DNA of 64,000 nucleotides from Magnetospirillum aberrantis SpK (GTDB lineage Bacteria; Pseudomonadota; Alphaproteobacteria; Rhodospirillales; Magnetospirillaceae), in contig NZ_JAAIYP010000047.1 of the NCBI RefSeq assembly GCF_011022235.1, positions 62,001 to 126,000 on the forward strand. Direction: 5' to 3'. The notes under the pieces are model-generated. The model was given only the letters and a program-made list of their open reading frames with translations, was not told the origin of the DNA and searched no databases. Shown here piece after piece: positions 1-10,675 of this stretch; within the stretch, counting starts at the first letter, position 1, and each line of letters opens with the position of its first letter. The position numbers and the translations under genes are program-made.

Positions 1-83
1 TCGGGGCCGTCACGACGCACGCTTTCCACGATGGCGCCGCGCCACAGGTCAAGCGCCTGCACTGCCTTGAGCTGAAAACCCAT
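1..83 (-). CDS. N-terminal fragment of a possible MarR-like regulator (runs off left edge)
   Basis: An open frame starts at ATG 83-81 and is still open at base 1. The 27 visible residues begin MGFQLKAVQALDLWRGAIV and are followed by an Arg-rich ESVRRDGP stretch. A GGGGGA ribosome-binding sequence lies just before the ATG. This start resembles small alphaproteobacterial MarR-type winged-helix regulators from memory, but no helix-turn-helix is inside the window. The gene runs away from the aminopeptidase gene in the same direction, so the two could be co-transcribed across a 122-bp gap. Function is tentative. Confidence 0.4.
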   Translation of the reverse strand, partial: MGFQLKAVQALDLWRGAIVESVRRDGP

Positions 84-205
84 TTCCCCCGGCCCAGTCA
101 TTCCGTGGACGAAATCTTTTAGCCTGTCCCAGACGTTCCGGCAACAACACTTGCGGTCCTTGCCGGAACTTTCCTGAAAAACAACGCACAGAGCTGAAAA
201 TTTGA

Positions 206-1591
<1,386 letters not shown>

Positions 1592-1723
1592 CGCGCGCTT
1601 TCCTTTGCTGCGATCCAGAGGGCGCCACAATGACCCAGAGCGGCGTCGATGAAAAGACCACCTTGCCGCCCGCCGCGGTCAGGGCGATCATGCCCGCCGG
1701 TCCCCAAACGGCAGAGGTTCCCC

Positions 1724-2350
1724 ATGTCCGCATCCATGACCCTGGTCATCGGCACCAAGCGTTATTCGTCATGGTCCCTGCGTCCGTGGCTGGCGGCCAG
1801 GATGGCCAACGTCGATTTCGACGAGATCCTGATTGCCCTGCGCCAGCCGGAAACCAAGGCGGAAATCCTCAGGCATTCGCCGTCGGGCAAGGTGCCGTGC
1901 CTGATCCACGGCGAGGTGACGGTCTGGGATTCGCTGGCCATTTGCGAATACCTCGCGGAACTGCATCCGACCTTGTGGCCCGAGGGACGCGAGGCCCGCG
2001 CCGTGGCCCGTGCCGTGTCGGCCGAGATGCATTCCGGCTTTCCCAACCTGCGCAACACCTGTTCCATGGACATATGTGCGCTGACCCCGCTGGCCGAGGT
2101 TCCCCCCGAGGTCCAGACCGAGATCGACCGCATCCAGGCGCTGTGGAACGATTGCCGCGCCCGCTTCGGCGCCAAGGCCGGCGGACCGTTCCTGTTCGGG
2201 CGGTTTTCGGTGGCCGACGCCATGTACGCCCCGGTGGTCAGCCGCTTCACCACCTTCGCCATCGCGATGGACCCGGTGTCGCGGGCCTATTGCGAGGCCA
2301 TCTGGTCGTTGGCGCCCATGCAGGATTGGAAACAGGCGGCCGAGGACTGA
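1724..2350 (+). CDS. glutathione S-transferase family protein
   Basis: A 208-residue soluble protein with the two-domain GST plan. The N-terminal thioredoxin-like domain has YSSWSLRPW, where a catalytic Ser is expected, and SGKVPCLIHG with the cis-Pro. It is followed by the glutathione gamma-glutamyl contact region WDSLAICEYLAE. The rest is the helical C-terminal domain. The start ATG 1724 is preceded by GAGG 11 bases upstream; an in-frame ATG at 1649 would add 25 Arg/Pro-rich residues unlike any GST. The substrate cannot be told from the sequence. Confidence 0.9.
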   Translation: MSASMTLVIGTKRYSSWSLRPWLAARMANVDFDEILIALRQPETKAEILRHSPSGKVPCLIHGEVTVWDSLAICEYLAELHPTLWPEGREARAVARAVSAEMHSGFPNLRNTCSMDICALTPLAEVPPEVQTEIDRIQALWNDCRARFGAKAGGPFLFGRFSVADAMYAPVVSRFTTFAIAMDPVSRAYCEAIWSLAPMQDWKQAAED

Positions 2351-2372
2351 ACCTTCCGGTCAATTTTCGGCC

Positions 2373-3377
2373 TCAATGGGCGATCCCGGCCTCTTCGTAG
2401 AAGGCGACGGCGCCGGGATGCAACGGGATGCCCATGCGGGTCAGCACCTGGGCGTCAAGCCGGACCAGCCGCCCGCGCGGATTGCCCTGGGCCAGCAATT
2501 TCTGGGTCGAGGGATGCCACAACGCGCGGGTGACCCCGAACATCAGGTCCTTGTCTTCCTCGGCCGGCGCCAAAAGCGCCACCCCCACCGCCAGGGTCGG
2601 CACCGCCGCAATCTGGCCGGCGTAAAGACCGGCGGCGATCTCGGCCTCGATCAGGAAGGGATTTTGCGCCCGGATCCGTTCGGCGGCCGCGCCATCCAAC
2701 GGCACCAGCACCACGGGAACGGTGCGCGCCAGGTCGGCAACCAGCGTCAATGGCGCCCCGTCCAGCACCAAAAAGGCGTCCAGCTTGTCCTCGGCCAGGG
2801 CCTGGGCGGCGGCGACCGGTTTCAGGGCCGACAGCTTGACCCGCTTTTCCGGCACCCCCCAGGCGCCAAGAATCAATTTCCCGTGGTGGTACAACGCGCT
2901 GTCGCGTTCGCCCAAGGACAGCCGCTTGCCCCTGAGGTCGGATACCGAACGGATACCGGCATCGGCCCGCGCCACCAGATGCAGGGTCTCGGGATAGACC
3001 ATGGCGACGCCCCGCAGGTTGGGAACCGCCTTGCCCTTGTACGGGCCGATGCCGTGATAGGCCCAAAAGGCGATGTCGGCATGGACCAGCGCGGCATCCA
3101 GCTTGCGGCCACGCAACGCCTCGACGTTGGCATCGGAACCGTTGGTGGACTTGCCCACCGCCACCAGCCCTGGCACGCCGCAACTGCCGCCACGCTCGCA
3201 TTCACGCGAACCGGGGGGATTGGACAGCGCGTTGGCGATCAGGCCGCCGATGGGGAAACGGGTCTCGCCGGTGGGGCCGGTTCCCAGTTGGAAAAAGCGC
3301 AGTTCCTGCGCCCCGGCAACCGCCGCCGCCAGCATCAGGCCGGCCGCCAGCACGCTCCTCAGGCCACCCCTCGACAC
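2373..3377 (-). CDS. TAXI-family TRAP transporter solute-binding protein
   Basis: A 334-residue exported protein. Residues 1-23 form a signal peptide (Arg-rich start, LAAGLMLAAAVAGA core, cleavage before QELRFF). The mature part shows the TAXI pattern: an early GTGPTGETRFPIGGLIANAL segment, a STNGSDANVEAL segment near residue 80 and a C-terminal HPGAVAFYEEAG. This family delivers small ligands to TRAP membrane subunits, but no TRAP membrane gene is next to it, so it may act alone or with a distant permease. GTG 3377 is chosen because AGGAGG sits 5 bases upstream; a GTG two codons earlier would overlap that site. It ends 22 bp from the convergent GST gene. Confidence 0.85.
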   Translation of the reverse strand: MSRGGLRSVLAAGLMLAAAVAGAQELRFFQLGTGPTGETRFPIGGLIANALSNPPGSRECERGGSCGVPGLVAVGKSTNGSDANVEALRGRKLDAALVHADIAFWAYHGIGPYKGKAVPNLRGVAMVYPETLHLVARADAGIRSVSDLRGKRLSLGERDSALYHHGKLILGAWGVPEKRVKLSALKPVAAAQALAEDKLDAFLVLDGAPLTLVADLARTVPVVLVPLDGAAAERIRAQNPFLIEAEIAAGLYAGQIAAVPTLAVGVALLAPAEEDKDLMFGVTRALWHPSTQKLLAQGNPRGRLVRLDAQVLTRMGIPLHPGAVAFYEEAGIAH

Positions 3378-3515
3378 GCGCACCTCCTTTTACGTCCGGT
3401 CGCAAGTATTGCCCAAGACTTTACACCATCCGGTCAGGAAACATGGCATATTCTCGGTTTCGCGGCGCTGGGAAACGGGGCAATATGGCGCGGCTAACCG
3501 TCTGGCTGGGGTTCA

Positions 3516-4538
3516 ATGGACGACGAGCTTAAAGCGATTGCCGACAGCGACATGGATTCCATGTTCGTGCTGCCGCTTTCGATCATCCCCTTGGAAACGC
3601 CGGCGCTGCAAAGCGCCAAGCTGATCAAGAACGTCAGACTGAAAAGTGTCGTCGAGATCTTCCAGGACGTCCAGACCGGTTCGGGTCAGGTGGACATCGA
3701 AAGCCTGCCGCGCATGTTCGAGTGGCCGGACAACCAGTTGCACCCCGACCACGGCATCTTGCGCCGGCTGGCGCTGCTGCCCAGCTACGACGTCTATTCC
3801 CTGCGCATTTCCCTGCGCGAGCACGGCATTCCGGTCAACGACTACTCGGCGCTCAAGCTCAGCCCCGACAAGGCGGCCGAGTTGACCAAATACATGATCA
3901 TGTTCACCCGGCCGCTGATGAAGATGATCTATGCCGACGAATCGGTGAACATCCAGACCTATGACGACCTGTTGAAGCTGTTCCGCGACCCCGACGTCAA
4001 GAAGGCCCGCCAACGGCTGGAACAGATGGCGCAAAGCCTGAACGTCGAAATCTGGGACGTGCCCCGTTTCCTCGAGGATTACGGCGACACCTTCCTGTCG
4101 CTCAGTTATTTCCGGCACTGCCTGGACCGCCTGGAACCCTATTTCACCTCGTGCGTCGACAGTCTCAAGCCGATCCGCTCGCACTTCCAGCTCCGGCAGG
4201 ATGCCGGGCTGATGAAGACCTGCGACATCATCGAGGACACCATCAACAACATCTCGGCCTCCATCACCGGGCGCCTCGAACAGTTCGAGAAACGGACCCG
4301 CGAGATGTGGAACAACCTCAACCAAGAAGAGTTCCGCCAGGTCAAGACGCTGATCGAGCGCTACCACGTCACCATCGGCGCCGCGTTGTGCGGGTTGACG
4401 GTGAAGATGAACTCGTTCGCCCGCAACTTCCCGCGTCCGATCTCGGGCGGCCCGGTCAAGCGTGCCGACTTCATGGCGTCCGAGATGATCCAGGGCATCG
4501 AGTTGATTCGAAACACGGAAAAACAATACGCGGTTTAG
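3516..4538 (+). CDS. hypothetical soluble protein
   Basis: I do not recognise this 340-residue protein. It has no signal peptide and no membrane segment, and is predicted largely helical by eye. It holds aromatic-rich stretches (KYMIMFTRPLMKMIYADE, EDYGDTFLSLSYFRHCLDRL) and a C-terminal half rich in Glu/Arg heptad-like repeats that may form a coiled coil (residues about 230-290). Codon use matches its neighbours. It starts at ATG 3516, shortly after the divergent TAXI gene, and is followed by a hairpin before the outer-membrane protein gene. Confidence 0.75.
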   Translation: MDDELKAIADSDMDSMFVLPLSIIPLETPALQSAKLIKNVRLKSVVEIFQDVQTGSGQVDIESLPRMFEWPDNQLHPDHGILRRLALLPSYDVYSLRISLREHGIPVNDYSALKLSPDKAAELTKYMIMFTRPLMKMIYADESVNIQTYDDLLKLFRDPDVKKARQRLEQMAQSLNVEIWDVPRFLEDYGDTFLSLSYFRHCLDRLEPYFTSCVDSLKPIRSHFQLRQDAGLMKTCDIIEDTINNISASITGRLEQFEKRTREMWNNLNQEEFRQVKTLIERYHVTIGAALCGLTVKMNSFARNFPRPISGGPVKRADFMASEMIQGIELIRNTEKQYAV

Positions 4539-4637
4539 TCTCGGCATCACCCCATATGCCGTAAGGTCATATTGACGCGGTTTCGCAATTTTCAGTCGTG
4601 ACGCCTTTCTCGAACCATGGCAATTATCGCTTGCTCA

Positions 4638-4672
4638 CGCGCGCCCGACATCGGTCGGCGCGCTTTTCTTTT
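4638..4672 (+). terminator. hairpin with T-rich tail (terminator or attenuator)
   Basis: Arms GCGCGCCCGAC (4639-4649) and GTCGGCGCGC (4654-4663) pair with one bulged base around an ATCG loop and are followed by TTTTCTTTT. It lies 100 bp after the hypothetical gene and 18-27 bp before the outer-membrane protein ATG, so it could terminate the first gene or attenuate the second. Confidence 0.7.
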
Positions 4673-4689
4673 GGTTCGGGAAGATAAAA

Positions 4690-5325
4690 ATGAAATTCAT
4701 CAAATTTCTTGCCGTGGCCGCGCTGACCGCCCTGCCGGGCGTCGCCCAGGCCCAGTGGTACATGGGTGCCGACGCCGGCGTGAACTTCCTTCAGGACAGC
4801 GACCTGAAAAGCGACGCGTTCAACAACGACATGAAGGTCGGCAACGATACCGGCTACGCGGTTCAAATGCATGGTGGGTACGGATTCAAGGCGTCCAGCT
4901 TCGGCACCCCCCGGCTGGAAGGTGAACTCGCCTACCGCAGCAGCGGCCTCAAATCCTTGACCGACATCGACGGCAAGCTGTCGGGCCATACTTCGTCGCT
5001 GTCGCTGATGGCCAACGGCGTCTACCAGTTCCTGCCCAAATCCAAGTGGCACCCCTTCGTCGGCGTCGGCATCGGCATGAGCCGCATCGGCGTCGATTGG
5101 AAGTCCCCCAACGGCAAATTGGTGGACGACACCGATATCGTGTTCGCCTACCAAGGCTTCGCCGGCGTGTCCTACGACATTGCCAAGAACTGGGAGCTGA
5201 GCGCGCAATACCGCTATTTCGGCACCCAGGACCCCGAGTTCAAGGACACCGACAGCGACAAGGTCAAGGGTGAATATTCCAGCCACGCCATCCTGGCCGG
5301 CTTCACCTACAAGTTCCGCAAGTAA
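4690..5325 (+). CDS. small outer-membrane beta-barrel protein
   Basis: A 211-residue protein with a clear signal peptide (MKFIKFLAVAALTALPGVAQA, cleavage near residue 21). The mature part starts QWYMGADAGVNF and alternates polar and aromatic residues in about eight strands (for example LEGELAYRSSG, KWHPFVGVGIGMSRIG, WELSAQYRYFGTQD), ending FTYKFRK. This is the plan of the OmpA-like, Ail or 25-kDa outer-membrane antigen barrels, which serve structural, adhesive or small-pore roles. No peptidoglycan-binding domain follows. A GGAAG sequence upstream may serve as ribosome-binding site. Confidence 0.85.
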   Translation: MKFIKFLAVAALTALPGVAQAQWYMGADAGVNFLQDSDLKSDAFNNDMKVGNDTGYAVQMHGGYGFKASSFGTPRLEGELAYRSSGLKSLTDIDGKLSGHTSSLSLMANGVYQFLPKSKWHPFVGVGIGMSRIGVDWKSPNGKLVDDTDIVFAYQGFAGVSYDIAKNWELSAQYRYFGTQDPEFKDTDSDKVKGEYSSHAILAGFTYKFRK

Positions 5326-5331
5326 GCGTTC

Positions 5332-5350
5332 GGGGCGGCACCGCCGCCCC
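5332..5350 (+). terminator. GC-rich hairpin after the outer-membrane protein gene
   Basis: A perfect stem GGGGCGGC / GCCGCCCC with an ACC loop begins 7 bases after the stop codon and is followed by ATCCTTT. The T tract is weak, but place and stem suit a transcription terminator. Confidence 0.6.
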
Positions 5351-5534
5351 ATCCTTTCGCCCTATACCCATCCTGTCGGGGGATTGTTGCCGATCGGGGG
5401 CCGCGTGTTACAATCCGTCGCCCCCGGTTGAACAACCGCGCCGCAAAGGGGGTCGGCACATTCCCTGCGGACGTGGGGGCGGAGGGGTCTTTGCGGACTG
5501 AGCATTCCAGCCGGCGCCGGAAGAAAGGGCGCCC

Positions 5535-7544
5535 ATGCTGATCGTTGCCGCGCTTTCGGCGCTGCCGCTGCTGTCGTTGCTGACCATCGTCTGGGGACGT
5601 GGCGGCGCCGTGCACGGACTGGTCTACGCCGGGTGCTTCCTGTCCTCGGTGGCCCTGGTGGCCGCCGGCCTCGACCATCTCGGCACCCAGACCGGGGGCG
5701 CGCCGACCCTGGTGTTGCCGTTCGGCCTGCCCTGGCTGCACGCCCATTTCCGCGTCGACAACCTGTCCGCCCTGTTCCTGCTGATCGTCAACGTGCCGGC
5801 CGCCGCCGCCTCGGCCTTCGCGGTGGGCTATTCGGCCCATCTTGCCGAACGTCGGCGGGTGACGCCGTTCTATCCGCTGTTCCTGTTCGCCATGAACGCC
5901 GTCCTGGTGGGCGACGACGCCTTCGTCTTCCTGGTGGCGTGGGAATTCATGTCGCTGACCTCGTGGCTGATGGTGCTGGCCGACCACCGCCGCGACGAGA
6001 ACCGCAAGGCGGCCATGGTCTATCTCAGCATGGCGGTGTTCGGCACCTTCTGCCTGTTGCCGGCCTTCGGCCTGTTGGCGGGCGGGGGCGGCGACTACAC
6101 CTTCGCTTCCATGCGCCTGCATTCGCTGGGGCCGGTGGCCGGACCGCTGGTGGTGCTGCTGGTGCTGATGGGGGCCGGCAGCAAGGCCGGATTGGTGCCG
6201 CTGCACGCCTGGCTGCCGCTGGCTCACCCCGCCGCGCCCAGCCACGTCTCGGCGCTGATGAGCGGGGTGATGACCAAGGTCGCCCTTTACGGCCTGATCC
6301 GTGTCCTGTTCGACCTGCACGGCCATGTGGGCTGGCAATGGGGCGCCGCCATGATGGTGGTCGGCGGCGTCTCGGCGGTGATGGGCGTGCTTTACGCGGT
6401 GATGCAGGACGACCTCAAGACCCTGCTGGCCTATTCCACCGTGGAAAACGTCGGCATCGTGGTCATCGGCCTTGGCCTGGCCATCGCCTTCAAGGACGAC
6501 GGCGAGAAAAGCCTGGCGGCGCTGGCGCTGGTGGCCGGCCTGTACCACGCGCTCAACCACGCGGTGATCAAAAGCCTGTTGTTCCTGGGCGCCGGCGCCG
6601 TCATCACCGCCACCGGCGAACGCTCCTTGGGCGCGCTGGGCGGATTGCTCAAGCGCATGCCGTGGACCGGCGCCGCCTTCCTGGTGGGCGCGGCGGCCAT
6701 TTCGGCGCTGCCGCCGCTCAACGGCTTCGTGTCCGAATGGCTGGTGCTGCAATCCCTGTTCAAGGGGCCGGTGGTGCCCCATTGGGCCATGAAGTTCGGC
6801 GTGCCCGTGGTCGGAGCGTTTCTGGCCCTGGCCGCCGCCTTGGCCGCCACCTGTTTCGTGCGTGCCTATGGCATCGCCTTCCTGGGCCGGCCGCGCTCGG
6901 CCGCCGCCGCCGAGGCCGGCGACGTCAGCGCCGGCATGCGCTGGACGCTGGTGGCGCTGGCGGCATTGTGCGTGGGTCTTGGCGCCATTCCGGTCACCGT
7001 CACCGACGCCTTGTCGGTGGTGGTGCAGCCGTTGCTGGGCACCAGCTTCGCCGTGTCGTCGGATCTGGGCTGGCCGTTCCTGTCGCCGGTGTCCAACACG
7101 CGGGGGTCCTATTCCGGCACCGTGCTGGTGATGGTCGGGCTGGCCCTGTTCGGCATCGCCATCGCCTTGGTCCACCGCATGGGCAACAACCGCATGCGCG
7201 CCGCCGACGCCTGGGATTGCGGCACCCCCGAAGACAACCCCGCCACCCAGTACACCGGCCAGTCCTTCGCCCAACCGCTGCGCCGCTCCATCGCCGCCAC
7301 GGTGTTCCAGGCCCGCGAGACGGTGGTCATGCCGCAACCCGGCGACGATTCCCCGGCCCGCCATTCGCTGGCCATGACCGACCCCATCTGGAACGGCCTT
7401 TATCTGCGGCTGGCGTGGCTGATCAATCTGATCGCGGATCAGGTCAACCGCTTGCAGTTCCTGACCGTGCGCCGCTATCTGCTGATGATGTTCTGTACCT
7501 TGGTGTTCCTGTTGCTGGTGGTGGCGGTGAGGCAACAGCAATGA
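5535..7544 (+). CDS. hyfB: hydrogenase-4-like proton-translocating subunit B (HyfB/NuoL family)
   Basis: A 669-residue polytopic membrane protein, about the length of E. coli HyfB. It carries the antiporter-like domain of complex I subunits: the segment from about residue 130 (WEFMSLTSWLMVL), the central motif SKAGLVPLHAWLPLAHPAAP with the buried Lys and His, SHVSALMSGVMTKVALYGL, and LKTLLAYSTVENVGI. Such subunits move protons through Lys/Glu-lined half channels. It is the first gene of a six-gene run with the order B-C-E-F-G-I. Its stop overlaps the hyfC start (ATGA). Because the large subunit of this complex lacks the NiFe ligands, the hyf name describes homology, not hydrogenase activity. 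Confidence 0.9.
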   Translation: MLIVAALSALPLLSLLTIVWGRGGAVHGLVYAGCFLSSVALVAAGLDHLGTQTGGAPTLVLPFGLPWLHAHFRVDNLSALFLLIVNVPAAAASAFAVGYSAHLAERRRVTPFYPLFLFAMNAVLVGDDAFVFLVAWEFMSLTSWLMVLADHRRDENRKAAMVYLSMAVFGTFCLLPAFGLLAGGGGDYTFASMRLHSLGPVAGPLVVLLVLMGAGSKAGLVPLHAWLPLAHPAAPSHVSALMSGVMTKVALYGLIRVLFDLHGHVGWQWGAAMMVVGGVSAVMGVLYAVMQDDLKTLLAYSTVENVGIVVIGLGLAIAFKDDGEKSLAALALVAGLYHALNHAVIKSLLFLGAGAVITATGERSLGALGGLLKRMPWTGAAFLVGAAAISALPPLNGFVSEWLVLQSLFKGPVVPHWAMKFGVPVVGAFLALAAALAATCFVRAYGIAFLGRPRSAAAAEAGDVSAGMRWTLVALAALCVGLGAIPVTVTDALSVVVQPLLGTSFAVSSDLGWPFLSPVSNTRGSYSGTVLVMVGLALFGIAIALVHRMGNNRMRAADAWDCGTPEDNPATQYTGQSFAQPLRRSIAATVFQARETVVMPQPGDDSPARHSLAMTDPIWNGLYLRLAWLINLIADQVNRLQFLTVRRYLLMMFCTLVFLLLVVAVRQQQ

Positions 7545-8506
7545 ACCACCATCCCCTGTTCGCCCCCATCTTGTGGCAAGTGCTTCAGATCGTCCTGGCA
7601 CTGGCCACCGCGCCCCTGGTCACCGGCTACGTGCGGTGGTTCAAGGCGCGGCTGAACGGACGCCGCGGGCCGTCGCCGTTCCAGCCCTATCGCGACCTTT
7701 ACCGCCTGACCCAGAAGGAAGCGGTGATCGCCCATTCGGCGTCGTGGATTTTCCGCGCGGCGCCTTATGTGGTGTTCGCCTCGGCCTGGCTGGCGGCGTG
7801 CCTGATTCCCACCTTCACCACCAACATCTTCCTGGCCCCCGCCGCCGACATGATCGCGCTGGTGGCGTTGCTGGCGGTGGGGCGGTTCTGGCTGGCCCTG
7901 GCCGGCATGGATGTCGGCACCGCCTTCGGCGGCATCGGCGCCAGCCGCGAGATGCTGATCGCGTCATTGGCGGAACCGGCCATGCTGATGATCACCTTTT
8001 CGCTGTCCCTGGTGTCGGGCACCACCCAGCCGGCGCAGATCGTCGCCTTCGTGCTGGGCGGCAACGTCGGGGTCGAGGTGTCCATCGGCCTGGCCCTGGC
8101 CGCCATGATCATGGTCGCCATCGCCGAGAACGGCCGCGTTCCCATCGACAATCCCGCGACCCACCTGGAACTGACCATGGTGCACGAAGCCATGGTGCTG
8201 GAATATTCCGGCCGCCATCTGGCGATGATCGAGGCCGCGGCCATGGTCAAGCTGACGCTCTACATGGCCTTGATCGCCTGTCTGTTCGCGCCCTGGGGCA
8301 TGGCCCAGCCGGGGGCCGGACCCGAAGGCGTGCTGGTGGGCATGGGCAGTTTCCTGGGCAAGCTTTGGATGTTGGCCACCGCGCTGGCGCTGTTCGAGAC
8401 CGCCATCGCCAAGATGCGGGTGTTCCGCTATGCCGACTTCCTGGGCGGCGCGCTGTTGCTGGGATTGCTCGCCACCATCTTCCTGTACGTGTCGGAGGCG
8501 GTGTGA
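7541..8506 (+). CDS. hyfC: hydrogenase-4-like membrane anchor subunit C (HyfC/NuoH family)
   Basis: A 321-residue membrane protein with about eight hydrophobic segments. Family hallmarks are the early RRGPSPFQPYRDLYRL stretch, AGMDVGTAFGGIGASREM, and DNPATHLELTMVHEAMVLEY followed by SGRH. These match the HycD/HyfC/NuoH subunit that forms the quinone-like cavity and anchors the peripheral arm. The acidic residues (E of HLELTM and HEAM) needed for proton coupling are kept. It overlaps hyfB by 4 bases. Confidence 0.9.
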   Translation: MNHHPLFAPILWQVLQIVLALATAPLVTGYVRWFKARLNGRRGPSPFQPYRDLYRLTQKEAVIAHSASWIFRAAPYVVFASAWLAACLIPTFTTNIFLAPAADMIALVALLAVGRFWLALAGMDVGTAFGGIGASREMLIASLAEPAMLMITFSLSLVSGTTQPAQIVAFVLGGNVGVEVSIGLALAAMIMVAIAENGRVPIDNPATHLELTMVHEAMVLEYSGRHLAMIEAAAMVKLTLYMALIACLFAPWGMAQPGAGPEGVLVGMGSFLGKLWMLATALALFETAIAKMRVFRYADFLGGALLLGLLATIFLYVSEAV

Positions 8507-8531
8507 TGTCTCAGCCGAAGGCGGTTCCGCC

Positions 8532-9194
8532 ATGTTGACCGCGCTTTCCTACGACCTTGCCCACCTGATCGGCGCCACGGTGCTGATGGCCGGCTTCGCC
8601 CTGCTGTACCAGCGCCGGCTGTTCGCTGTGCTCAACACCTTCTCGTTCCAGGCGCTGGCCCTGGCGGCGGCGGCGGCGTGGCAGGCCCACATCCAGCACG
8701 CCCCGCACCTTTATTTCACCGCCGCCATCGCCTTGGTGTTCAAGGCGATGATCGTGCCTTTCGCCCTGCATTGGCTGGTGGAACGCCTTGGCATCCACCG
8801 CACGGTGGAAACCGCGCTGTCCATCGGCTGGACCATGATCATCGGCGTGGCGCTGGTGGCGCTCAGCATCCTTCTGGTACTGCCGGTGACCGCCCATTCC
8901 GCCGCGCTGACCCGCGAAAGCCTGGCGCTGGCCATGAGCGTCGTGCTGTTGGGCATGCTGATGATGATCACAAGGCGCAACGCGGTGACCCAGGTGGTCG
9001 GCTTCATGGCGCTGGAGAACGGCTTGATCCTGGCGGCGGTGTCGGCCAAGGGCATGCCGCTGGTGGTGGAAATCTCGGTGGCGTTCTCGGTGCTGGTGGC
9101 GATGACGCTGTTCGGCATCTTCTTCTTCCGCATCCGCGAGCGCTTCGACTCGCTGGACCTCAACTACATCGAAACCTTCCGGGGCGACCGCTGA
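8532..9194 (+). CDS. hyfE: hydrogenase-4-like subunit E (HyfE/NuoK-like)
   Basis: A 220-residue hydrophobic protein with about seven membrane segments, close to E. coli HyfE in length. The centre holds SVVLLGMLMMITRRNAVTQV and GFMALENGLILAA, the NuoK-like MNxxGxxxLENGL-type motif with its conserved Glu. The C-terminus is a charged tail (FRIRERFDSLDLNYIETF). ATG 8532 lies 25 bp after hyfC, and the stop overlaps the next ATG as TGATG. Confidence 0.88.
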   Translation: MLTALSYDLAHLIGATVLMAGFALLYQRRLFAVLNTFSFQALALAAAAAWQAHIQHAPHLYFTAAIALVFKAMIVPFALHWLVERLGIHRTVETALSIGWTMIIGVALVALSILLVLPVTAHSAALTRESLALAMSVVLLGMLMMITRRNAVTQVVGFMALENGLILAAVSAKGMPLVVEISVAFSVLVAMTLFGIFFFRIRERFDSLDLNYIETFRGDR

Positions 9195-10672
9195 TGACCG
9201 TGCCCGGCTTCGACAATCCGTTGACCTGGATCCTGGCCATCCCGCTGGCCTCGGCGGGATTGCTGGCGGTCCTGCCCAACTGGCGGCTGGCGTCGTGGGT
9301 CAACGTCGCCGTTTCGGTGGTCACCTTCGCCGCCTCGGTGTCGCTGTTCCACTACCGGCCCGAGCCGACGCGGCTGTTGTTCATCGACGATTTCAACGTC
9401 TATCTGGTGGCGTTGACCGCTTTTGTCGGCATGACCACCTCGGTGTTCTCGGCCGCCTACATCGCCCGCGAGACCGAGGCCGAACGGCTGAGCTCGGTTC
9501 ACCTGCGTTTCTACCACTCCATGTACCAGGCCTTCCTGTTCACCATGTTGCTGGCGCTGACCGCCAACAACACCGGTGTCATGTGGGTGGCGGTCGAGGC
9601 GGCGACCCTGACCACCGTGTTGATGGTCAGCCTGTACCGCTCGCGCGAGGCGATCGAGGCGGCGTGGAAGTATTTCATCCTGTGTTCGGTGGGCATCGGT
9701 CTGGCGCTGTTCGGCACCACCTTGGTCTATCTCGCGGCCCAGCCGGTGATGGGCGAAGGAGCCGACGCCATGGCCTGGACGCTTTTGGTGCAAAAAGCCG
9801 CCGGATTCCAGCCCGACCTTCTGAACCTGGGATTCGTCTTCGTCCTGGTGGGATACGGCACCAAGGTCGGTCTGGCGCCGCTGCACGCCTGGCTGCCCGA
9901 CGCCCATGCCGAAGGCCCGACGCCGATCTCGGCGGTGCTGTCGGGCCTGCTGCTCAACGTGGCGCTTTATGCGCTGCTGCGCTTCAAGATGATCATCGCC
10001 TCCAACCCCGACACCCTGGCGCCGGGGCCGCTGATGATCATGATGGGACTGACGTCGCTGTTCGTCGCCGCCTTCATGCTGTTCCGGCGCGGCGACATCA
10101 AGCGGCTGTTCGCCTATTCCTCGATCGAGCACATGGGGGTCATCACCTTCGCCTTCGGCATGGGCGGCGCGGTCGCCAACTTCGCCGGACTGATGCACAT
10201 GACCATGCATTCGCTGACCAAGTCGGCGGTGTTCTTCGCCGTCGGCATCATCACCCAGAACGCCGGCACCAAACGCATCAACGAGATTTCCGGCCTGACC
10301 GAAACCACCCCGGCGCTGGGCTGGGCCTTCGTCGTCGCGGTGCTGGCCATCGCCGGCATGCCGCCCATGGGCGTGTTCATGAGCGAGTTCCTGGTGGTCA
10401 GCTCCACTTTCGCCCGCCAGCCGTTGCTGGCGCTGCCGCTGATCGTGGGGTTGCTGTTGTCGTTCGCGGCGCTGCTGTGGCGCCTTCAGGGCATGGCCTT
10501 CGGACCGCCGCCGGCCCACCCGCATCCCGCCCACGGGCGGCCGGGCGGCTGGTGGGGGGCCATGGCCTACGCCCCCATGTGGGCACATCTGGTTCTGGTG
10601 CTGGTGGCCGGCCTGTATCTTCCGCCCTTGTTGGCGCAATGGTTCCAGAACGTCGCCGGATTGTTGGGGTAG
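9194..10672 (+). CDS. hyfF: hydrogenase-4-like proton-translocating subunit F (HyfF/NuoN-like)
   Basis: A 492-residue polytopic membrane protein of the complex I antiporter-like family. It shows GYGTKVGLAPLHAWLPDAHA, GPTPISAVLSGLLLNVALYALL and IKRLFAYSSIEHMGVITFAFG, the standard pump motifs with Lys, His and Glu in place. It is the second pump subunit besides HyfB; E. coli Hyf also has HyfD, which is absent here. A Pro/His-rich cytoplasmic loop (PPPAHPHPAHGRPGG) lies near residue 445. Confidence 0.9.
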   Translation: MTVPGFDNPLTWILAIPLASAGLLAVLPNWRLASWVNVAVSVVTFAASVSLFHYRPEPTRLLFIDDFNVYLVALTAFVGMTTSVFSAAYIARETEAERLSSVHLRFYHSMYQAFLFTMLLALTANNTGVMWVAVEAATLTTVLMVSLYRSREAIEAAWKYFILCSVGIGLALFGTTLVYLAAQPVMGEGADAMAWTLLVQKAAGFQPDLLNLGFVFVLVGYGTKVGLAPLHAWLPDAHAEGPTPISAVLSGLLLNVALYALLRFKMIIASNPDTLAPGPLMIMMGLTSLFVAAFMLFRRGDIKRLFAYSSIEHMGVITFAFGMGGAVANFAGLMHMTMHSLTKSAVFFAVGIITQNAGTKRINEISGLTETTPALGWAFVVAVLAIAGMPPMGVFMSEFLVVSSTFARQPLLALPLIVGLLLSFAALLWRLQGMAFGPPPAHPHPAHGRPGGWWGAMAYAPMWAHLVLVLVAGLYLPPLLAQWFQNVAGLLG

Positions 10673-10675
10673 ACC

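Noticed and set aside
5307-7601. A 764-residue minus-strand open frame across hyfB
   Set aside because: Composition is His/Gln/Gly/Arg-rich with no fold or family pattern, typical of the antisense of a high-GC gene. The plus strand encodes a clear HyfB.
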